Shown: positions 16,442-21,436 of the stretch, one piece after another
How the letters are laid out: each line of letters starts with the position of its first letter
Position numbering within the stretch: the stretch's first letter is position 1
Source of the DNA: a virus
Reading direction: 5' to 3' (one strand)
IMG/VR virus record: IMGVR_UViG_3300025082_000069
Coordinates: 1-24,617 of that record
DNA: 24,617 bases
Notes under the pieces: model-generated
Seen by the model: only the letters and a program-made list of their open reading frames with translations
Databases searched by the model: none
Told to the model about the DNA's origin: nothing
Translations under genes and position numbers: made by a program

Positions 16442-16616
16442 AGCCGATGTCTCCTACCTTGGGTGCGCCATCTGCGGGGTCAGCATCGATGTATGCTTTC
16501 TTCAGCCATCCCATAGCGTCCTGGGGTTCTGCTGGTTTTTTCGGGGCAGCTTTCTTCTTTTTGCCCTTGATCATTTTGTTGGCTATACCTTCAATTTCTT
16601 TGTCGATGTTGTCCAC
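16434..16616 (-). CDS. Small lysine-rich protein (60 aa)
   Basis: The start is a GTG at 16616 with GGAG six bases before it. The only nearby ATG (16630) is in another frame. The protein is one basic helix (IDKEIEGIANKMIKGKKKKA), a Pro/Lys linker and a short helix (DAMGWLKKAYIDADP) ending PKVGDIGYV. It lies directly after the capsid terminator and overlaps the 108-aa gene by eight bases. A nucleic-acid-contacting or capsid-associated role would fit the poly-lysine patch. The family is not recognised. Confidence 0.6.
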   Translation of the reverse strand: MDNIDKEIEGIANKMIKGKKKKAAPKKPAEPQDAMGWLKKAYIDADPADGAPKVGDIGYV

Positions 16617-16630
16617 TTCTGCTCCGTCAT

Positions 16631-16658
16631 AAAAAAGGGGCGAGTTACCCCGCCCCTT
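16631..16658 (-). terminator. Intrinsic terminator after the major capsid gene
   Basis: On the minus strand a perfect 8-bp stem AAGGGGCG/CGCCCCTT with an 8-nt loop (GGGTAACT) continues into a run of six T. It begins 20 bases after the capsid stop codon and ends 14 bases before the next start. High GC in the stem and the T-run make it a strong Rho-independent terminator candidate, likely leaving capsid mRNA more abundant than the genes behind it. Confidence 0.9.
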
Positions 16659-16678
16659 CTTGTTGGTTTACAGCCTGG

Positions 16679-17904
16679 TTACGCTTCGCAGTCAGCCAAG
16701 ATGCCAGAAGAAGCCTCATTTTTAGAAATAAGACCCATCTCGCACAGGAGGAGCTGCTTTTGAGCATCACCAGTCTTAGCAAGTTCAACCGTCTGGAAAG
16801 GACGGAGCGTTCCAACGGCCCAGAAGTCCATATCCAAAAAGAAAACATGCTCAGAGCTGTGCATGTTCCGATCAGCGACGATCCGGTACGTTCCAAAGTC
16901 GGAAACGTACACATCTACCGCCGCAACAACATGGGCAGGTGCATCACCCTTGGTGCTGGTACGCAGAGATGAAACAGATTGTGCTAGATCAGAAATTGCC
17001 TGCTTGATGGTCGGTGGACACAGAATTAAATCTGCGGCACCACCAGCTTCGTAGGTATCTTTGATGACATTCTTAATGCCAGCTTCCGTAATAGAAGCAG
17101 TAGCACTAGATTCTGTCATCGCAGTCGTACCTGATGTACCAGCAGCCGGTGAACCCGATGAGGGATTCATCGATACCCAGTTGGTAGCAAGCCAAGCAGG
17201 AACACCAGCCGATGCTCTGGCTGTGGTTGAGTCACCGGCAGCACGCACGATGTTCTGTAGAAGCATAACTTCTATATCACGCTTCATGCGCTTGCCGTTT
17301 TTCAGTTTTGTTATCGTAGAGGTTCTTTATCCCCTACTTCTTACGGTTTGCCATCCCGTAAGCTCGGACTATATCTTCACCCCCTGGGGGTGCTTTGCAC
17401 TCGTGGGTTTTCATCGTCCCGAAGGGACTGTTTAACCTAGTCTCTGAACCTTCACCACATTGCTGTGGTGCTTGGCTGCGGATTCCCCTTTTGGCGGGGT
17501 TCCCGACAATTCACAAAGTTTTCATTCAGGTATTGCTACCTGACGGACCATTTTTACATAGCCAACTGGTAAGCCTGGTGTTTGCCGTGTCCGGCGTAGT
17601 TCACAGCGTCATCAGTCCCAGATGTCTGATTCACATATTGCGAAATCTGACAGTAGTTTCCCAATCGCGTTGGAAGTACCCGAGCGGTGGCGGCGATAGA
17701 ATCGTCGCCCTCGATCTTGCGGTTGACAGCGCCAGCAGTAATCGAGTCTGTCTGCCATTCGAAGAAAGTGTTATCCACATTCTGCTTGGAGCAACCAGAA
17801 AAGAAGGGTGTATCCAAAGGTGCGATTGAGTGGATGACGTCGCTGAGTTGTTCACGAATCGCAACGGAACTATACGTTAGCGATGTGTTTGTAGCGATTG
17901 CCAT
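16679..17904 (-). CDS. Major capsid protein (SU10/DUF5309-like), interrupted by a group I intron; join 17904-17560 and 17302-16679
   Basis: Exon 1 (115 codons) begins MAIATNTSLTYSSVAIREQL and contains FEWQTDSI, KIEGDDS and NYCQISQYVNQTSGTDDAVN. Exon 2 (207 codons plus stop) contains MKRDIEVMLLQN, SDFGTYRIVADRNM and LDMDFWAVGTLRPF. Joined, they give a 322-residue protein with the HK97-fold SU10/DUF5309 layout and the usual family length. Across the junction it reads AYQLA-KNGKRMKRDIE, which matches the helix AYQLAKKGKELKRDME expected in this family with no residue lost or gained. Unspliced, translation would stop two codons into the intron and give a 116-residue fragment. AAGGA lies upstream of ATG 17904, and the scaffold gene ends 16 bases before. 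It forms the capsid shell on the scaffold. Confidence 0.95.
17303..17559 (-). ncRNA. Group I intron, subgroup IA-like, without ORF (257 nt)
   Basis: Read on the minus strand, the core is canonical. P lies at intron nt 51-60 (TTGTCGGGAA), Q at 76-86 (AATCCGCAGCC), R at 113-122 (TCAGAGACTA) and S at 183-194 (AAGATATAGTCC). P7 pairs GACTA (118-122) with TAGTC (189-193). P3 pairs CTTTGT (42-47) with GCAAAG (162-167). P1 pairs exon GGCU plus intron AU with AUGGUC (9-14), placing a U-G wobble exactly at the 5' splice site. P2 (CAGGTA/TACCTG) and P6a (CACCACA/TGTGGTG) both carry GCAA tetraloops. P8 (CACCCC/GGGGTG) lies just before S. Helices GGTT/AACC and GTCCC/GGGAC between P7 and P3' correspond to P7.1/P7.2, a subgroup IA trait. 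P9 is CTTACGG/CCGTAAG. The intron ends in G. No homing endonuclease is encoded. Confidence 0.96.
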
Positions 17905-17920
17905 TTATCTATCGTCCTTG

Positions 17921-18952
17921 TTAGGGTTTCAATATATCTTCCAGCAGAGTAGCCGCGTCATCGACGTGACCTGTCTGCTTTAGACGTTTCATTTTTGCAG
18001 TACGATTTGATTTTGCTTCCGCATTTTTGGACGATGCTTTCCCGCCTCGAATGACCCTGGGTTTGTTCTTGAGCTTCTTGGACTTAACATCAGATCCCTG
18101 TAACTCGTCGTACATCCTGGCCTTGTTCAAAACAATAAAAGAACGGTGATCAACTAAAGTGTCGATCTCCTCGTCCTGGTAGCCCTGCACCTTTGCGTAA
18201 TCGCGCAGCTTTCCGGCTAACTCCCGTTGAGCATCAGGCTTGCCCCACTCCGGTAGTTTTCCTACCAGTGCGGCGTGTTCTGTCTTAACGGTGTCGGCCC
18301 ACTGTTGCTGCTGACCGTGATGCGCCTTTTGCTGTGCAGATGCTTGTTCTGCTTGGAGCTGGCGAACCTGGTCCTGGGCCATCCTGAATTCTTCTCGCTT
18401 CGTGACGAACTCTATGGGGTCATCTCTTTTCAGAGCTTCCCAATCGATAGATCCCCATTCTTCGAGCTTTGAATTCTCGATTACGTTTTGCAAATACTGG
18501 GCGTACTGCTGCCTTTCCTGCTGGATCTGAGAAACTTCGGAGTTGTACTGCTGTTGCAGTGACTCCATCGCCTTTCTATCTTCAGCAAGTTGCTGGCTTT
18601 TCTTCGTGAATGAAGATTGCCGCGAATAGCCGTTCAGCAGTTCGTCGAGGCTGACTTGTGTCGTCTGTCCATCTACACGGACTTCGTAGACAAGTTCCTC
18701 GTCTTCTGCTTCTGGTTCTTCGCTTTCGGATTCGTCAGATTCGTCTTCTTCAACTTCCTCTGGTTCGTCCTCTGAAACCGCCTCTGATTCTTCGTCTGGT
18801 ATTTCTTCCGTGGACTCTAATTCTTCGGTGGTGGTGGCTTGCTCGTTTTCTGGTTTCTCGTCAGAGTTCAGAAGTCCGAGGATCGCCTCTTGTGCGGCAA
18901 CAATGCTGCCGTCTTCCTGCTCGATTGCCGGTTCCTGCTGAGTGTCGGCCAT
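17921..18952 (-). CDS. Capsid scaffolding protein (343 aa)
   Basis: The start is placed at ATG 18952 (MADTQQEPAIEQ) because GGAG lies five bases upstream. A frame-compatible ATG four codons earlier overlaps that binding site. Residues ~25-90 are extremely acidic (long runs of E, D and S). They are followed by VYEVRVDGQTTQVSLDELLNG and YSRQSSFTKKSQQLAEDR, a pattern typical of podovirus scaffolds. A Gln-rich coiled coil covers ~115-220, and the last 60 residues are strongly basic (SKKLKNKPRVIRGGK, NRTAKMKRLK), as expected of a coat-binding end. Scaffold directly before capsid is the standard order. The protein guides procapsid assembly and is then released. No protease domain is visible. Confidence 0.85.
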   Translation of the reverse strand: MADTQQEPAIEQEDGSIVAAQEAILGLLNSDEKPENEQATTTEELESTEEIPDEESEAVSEDEPEEVEEDESDESESEEPEAEDEELVYEVRVDGQTTQVSLDELLNGYSRQSSFTKKSQQLAEDRKAMESLQQQYNSEVSQIQQERQQYAQYLQNVIENSKLEEWGSIDWEALKRDDPIEFVTKREEFRMAQDQVRQLQAEQASAQQKAHHGQQQQWADTVKTEHAALVGKLPEWGKPDAQRELAGKLRDYAKVQGYQDEEIDTLVDHRSFIVLNKARMYDELQGSDVKSKKLKNKPRVIRGGKASSKNAEAKSNRTAKMKRLKQTGHVDDAATLLEDILKP

Positions 18953-18965
18953 ATGTTTCTCCATG

Positions 18966-18988
18966 AAAAAGACCGCCCGAAGGCGGCC
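18966..18988 (-). terminator. Intrinsic terminator upstream of the scaffold gene
   Basis: On the minus strand GGCCGCC-TTCG-GGCGGTC forms a 7-bp stem (one G-T pair) capped by a stable UUCG tetraloop and followed by five T. It ends only 13 bases before the scaffold start codon, so it would limit readthrough from the portal genes unless a promoter or antitermination operates here. Confidence 0.88.
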
Positions 18989-18991
18989 CTA

Positions 18992-19023
18992 CCAGCGTCC
19001 ATGCTGGCTCATTAGCTAATGAG
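18992..19023. other. Perfect 16-bp palindrome abutting a second hairpin
   Basis: CTCATTAGCTAATGAG (19008-19023) is a perfect palindrome. It directly touches CCAGC-N6-GCTGG (18992-19007), a 5-bp hairpin, and then with three bases between comes the UUCG terminator. Between the stop of the 79-aa gene and the scaffold gene nearly all of the sequence is folded. The palindrome could be an operator for a dimeric protein or an RNA stem protecting or processing the transcript. Which one is not decided by the sequence. Confidence 0.7.
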
Positions 19024-19026
19024 TTT

Positions 19027-19266
19027 CTAAAAAATCGGTTTGTTCCCGCGACTTAATTCTCCGGTAGTCATTACTGACTCGAAATGAGTTTTAAGTTTTT
19101 TAAGCAATTGCAAACCTAGCCAGTAGTGTTCTCTGGCTTCCATATCCTGGGTCTGGGAGTTTTCCCAGCGGTCCAAGAATTCTTCGTGAATGGTTGTCCA
19201 GGCTTCCTGAAAGAGAGGTTCTTGCAGGATGCGTTTGGCAGCCATTTCACGTTGTTCTATATTCAA
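19027..19266 (-). CDS. Small helical conserved protein between portal and scaffold (79 aa)
   Basis: The frame opens with a TTG immediately after the TAA of the 44-aa gene (TAATTG). An ATG seven codons later (19245) is the alternative start. The pattern AAKRILQEPLFQEAWTTIHEEFLDRW, then AREHYWLGLQLLKKLKTHFESVMTTGEL, is a short helical hairpin. Small proteins with a 'ILxxPLFxEA' motif occur between portal and scaffold in many podovirus-type genomes, so it is probably a conserved head-assembly or packaging factor. That function is inferred from position. It ends in TAG just before a cluster of three hairpins. Confidence 0.65.
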   Translation of the reverse strand: MNIEQREMAAKRILQEPLFQEAWTTIHEEFLDRWENSQTQDMEAREHYWLGLQLLKKLKTHFESVMTTGELSRGNKPIF

Positions 19267-19401
19267 TTAGTACGCCCGGCGCATTCGTTTCGGATTTTTG
19301 TACTTAGACGCCCACTTCTCGGCGGCATCGCGGGTCTTAAACTTTTTAGTCACACCACCATAAGAAGCTGTGAAACCATCTTTAACCTTTCTAACTGGCA
19401 T
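19267..19401 (-). CDS. Tiny basic protein (44 aa)
   Basis: The ATG follows the portal stop directly (TAAATG), and the stop is directly followed by the TTG of the 79-aa gene. The peptide is MPVRKVKDGFTASYGG then VTKKFKTRDAAEKWASKYK and NPKRMRRAY. It is very basic and reads as a three-stranded beta sheet plus helix, like the small AP2/integrase-arm-type DNA-binding fold (a short beta meander followed by an amphipathic AAEKWASKY helix). Perfect packing between two genes without spacer supports it as real. A DNA-binding or portal-associated role is suggested by charge and fold pattern only. Confidence 0.7.
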   Translation of the reverse strand: MPVRKVKDGFTASYGGVTKKFKTRDAAEKWASKYKNPKRMRRAY

Positions 19402-21369
19402 TTACGTTGCTCCTATAGCGACGGGTCTTTTCTGTTCTGCTTCAAGTTTCAACTCTGCCATCTTCAACTGAGCGTCCACCTGTGCTTCAGCCGCGTCCTG
19501 CTGAACTTTCTGCGCTTTGATCTGGACTTCTGCTGCTTTGATTTCCAGTTCCTTCTGCTTGTTCTGCACCTCCATCTGCGCCATCTGCTGTTCGGGCGAC
19601 GGGCCTCGTGGTTGTGCATCTGCCGGGTTAGTCAGGAAAGATTCAACATCCTTAAATCCCATGTTCTCGATCATCTGAGCGCCGAGGTTGTACAGGTTCT
19701 GCTCGTTGACGATCGATAAACCACCGGCCATTGCCTGGGATGCAAATTGCGTGAGCTGTGCGAGCTGCATTGCCTTCTGGTCCCGGTTGCCGTGGCCCAG
19801 CCCAACTGAAACAACACAATCCATCTTGTCGCGCCACATGTCAGGACGTACCGGAACCCACTCTTGTCTGAGCATGATCACACGCTCTTTATCCTGGTGT
19901 TTAGATACCAGTTCGTAGATAAGTTCAGCCAGGCGCTTAACACCTGTCTCTGCAAAGACTCTGGCGATGAGTTCTACACGCTGCTGTGAGGCAGACATCA
20001 CCTGGTTGACTGCGGTAGCGGTGGTATGGGATGTAAGGGCGTTGTCGTCCAGACCCTGGCTCATACGGGAAACCCCGGAGCGTTCTTCTCGGATCTGGTC
20101 GAGGTACTGCATCATCTGGAAGACGTAGGGCTGTAACTGCGGAGTTGGCAGCGGCTGTACTGCGCCCTGTGCTTTAACGCGAACAATGCCCCCTGGCCTG
20201 GACGTGAGCAAATCGTCTAAGTTGCACATTCCTTCCTGTACCGCGACCCGACCGGAGTTCTGGAGGTACATGTTGTCTAGGAGCGAACGCATCAGAACGG
20301 TCTTAATTTCTGCCAAATCTTCTACTTGGTCGGTGATCGACATGCCCACGATCTGATGCGGCAACGGCGTTGGCGTCAGCGTTGCAAACGGAATGGTGTC
20401 AGCCGGTTCGTTGTCTAGGATCTGACGACCGGCGTAGAAGACGCGGCGTAGCTCGTTAATACCGTCACCGTCGTAATCGACCTTCAGGTATGCCTCATTC
20501 ACCCATACTTCACGGCTCGGGCCGACATCTTCGTTATCCCAACGAGAGTAGGCTGACGAATCAAACGAAAAACGTGTATCACGTTCCTCATTAAATCCTA
20601 ACTGATCATCACTGCCGATTTCTTCTTCGTTGACGTCGTAGCCCATCTCACGCAGTTCACTCAGCGTCATCTTGCGACGATGGCAGACGAACCGTGCGTC
20701 GGCTACGTTCTTGGCTTCGGTCGAGATCAGGAATTCTTCAGGCGGTACGTTGTCGATCTTGACCCGGCCCTTTTTGGCGTGGCGGGTGATAGTGACATCG
20801 TGCAGAACTTCCGCAAGCGACATTTCTTCTTCTGTTTCTGCTTCTACTTCTTCTTCATCACGTTTTTCTGTGTGTTCGAGGACTTCAACATCGTCGCTTG
20901 ATATAAGCGCTTCGAGTTCAACATCCGTCAGGTCGTGGTATTCCTCACGATCCCAGCGATCGGCATCATCCCACCAGCATTTCACAATGCCCAGCTTTTG
21001 AATCAGCGCATCAGATGCCCAAGTAAGGAAAATGTTGAACCAGTTGTTGTCACGGGTGAGGATGTAGTTGACGTAATCGGTTGACTGCTGTGCGCCTGCT
21101 ACGTCTTCTGGACCTTCGGGGGTGAATCTAACGATCTCGTCCGATGAGGCAAAGATCCGCATGAGTGAAGGCTTGATCCATTCGATGGTGTCCATCACAG
21201 TGGTATCAACCACCTGGGACCGTGAATCTATTTCGTTGCCGTAGGGTTCGGCGTAGTATCGGAGCAGTGACTCACGCCGTACTTCCGACAGTTCATCGTT
21301 GTTGCCCTGTGCAGAGCTGAGTTCGTCTTCGACTCTAGCCAGCAGTTCTTCGTCTGTTAGTTTTGCCAT
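19402..21369 (-). CDS. Portal protein (P22-like, 655 aa)
   Basis: ATG 21369 has AAGGA six bases upstream, just after a terminator. The features YYAEPYGNEIDSRSQVVDT, VMDTIEWIKPSLMRIFAS, VPPEEFLISTEAKNVADARF, HQIVGMSITDQVEDLAEIKT, GIVRVKAQGAVQPLPTPQL and ERSGVSRMSQGLDDNALT match portal proteins of P22-like and many environmental short-tailed phages, and the length is normal. Residues ~592-650 form an Ala/Gln/Lys/Glu coiled coil (the barrel-like C-terminus, QQMAQMEVQNKQKELEIKAA). An acidic insertion lies near residues 160-185. The portal forms the dodecameric ring through which terminase packages DNA and to which the adaptor binds. It is followed by two tiny genes without spacers. Confidence 0.93.
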   Translation of the reverse strand: MAKLTDEELLARVEDELSSAQGNNDELSEVRRESLLRYYAEPYGNEIDSRSQVVDTTVMDTIEWIKPSLMRIFASSDEIVRFTPEGPEDVAGAQQSTDYVNYILTRDNNWFNIFLTWASDALIQKLGIVKCWWDDADRWDREEYHDLTDVELEALISSDDVEVLEHTEKRDEEEVEAETEEEMSLAEVLHDVTITRHAKKGRVKIDNVPPEEFLISTEAKNVADARFVCHRRKMTLSELREMGYDVNEEEIGSDDQLGFNEERDTRFSFDSSAYSRWDNEDVGPSREVWVNEAYLKVDYDGDGINELRRVFYAGRQILDNEPADTIPFATLTPTPLPHQIVGMSITDQVEDLAEIKTVLMRSLLDNMYLQNSGRVAVQEGMCNLDDLLTSRPGGIVRVKAQGAVQPLPTPQLQPYVFQMMQYLDQIREERSGVSRMSQGLDDNALTSHTTATAVNQVMSASQQRVELIARVFAETGVKRLAELIYELVSKHQDKERVIMLRQEWVPVRPDMWRDKMDCVVSVGLGHGNRDQKAMQLAQLTQFASQAMAGGLSIVNEQNLYNLGAQMIENMGFKDVESFLTNPADAQPRGPSPEQQMAQMEVQNKQKELEIKAAEVQIKAQKVQQDAAEAQVDAQLKMAELKLEAEQKRPVAIGAT

Positions 21370-21391
21370 AATTCCTTATCGTCTAGGCATT

Positions 21392-21416
21392 AAAAAACCG
21401 CCCGGTTGGGCGGTTT
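21392..21416 (-). terminator. Intrinsic terminator between the 852-aa gene and portal
   Basis: On the minus strand a 9-bp perfect stem AAACCGCCC/GGGCGGTTT with a 4-nt loop (AACC) runs into further T (six T in total). It begins 21 bases after the stop of the 852-aa gene and ends 23 bases before the portal start. It is a strong Rho-independent terminator candidate. Confidence 0.9.
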
Positions 21417-21436
21417 GGTTCCACTTTATTTTGAAA

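Noticed and set aside
16679-17287. Separate gene starting at MKRDIEVML
   Set aside because: It has no convincing ribosome binding site, and its reading frame continues five codons upstream (KNGKR) into the intron boundary. It is the second exon of the capsid gene.
17288-17560. Frameshift, assembly error or pseudogene in the capsid gene
   Set aside because: The insert has a complete set of group I core elements and exact splice boundaries, which an error or decay would not produce.
19126-19719. 197-codon plus-strand open frame opposite portal
   Set aside because: It is Cys/Phe/Leu-rich low-quality sequence with no binding site, caused by the codon bias of the coiled-coil end of portal.
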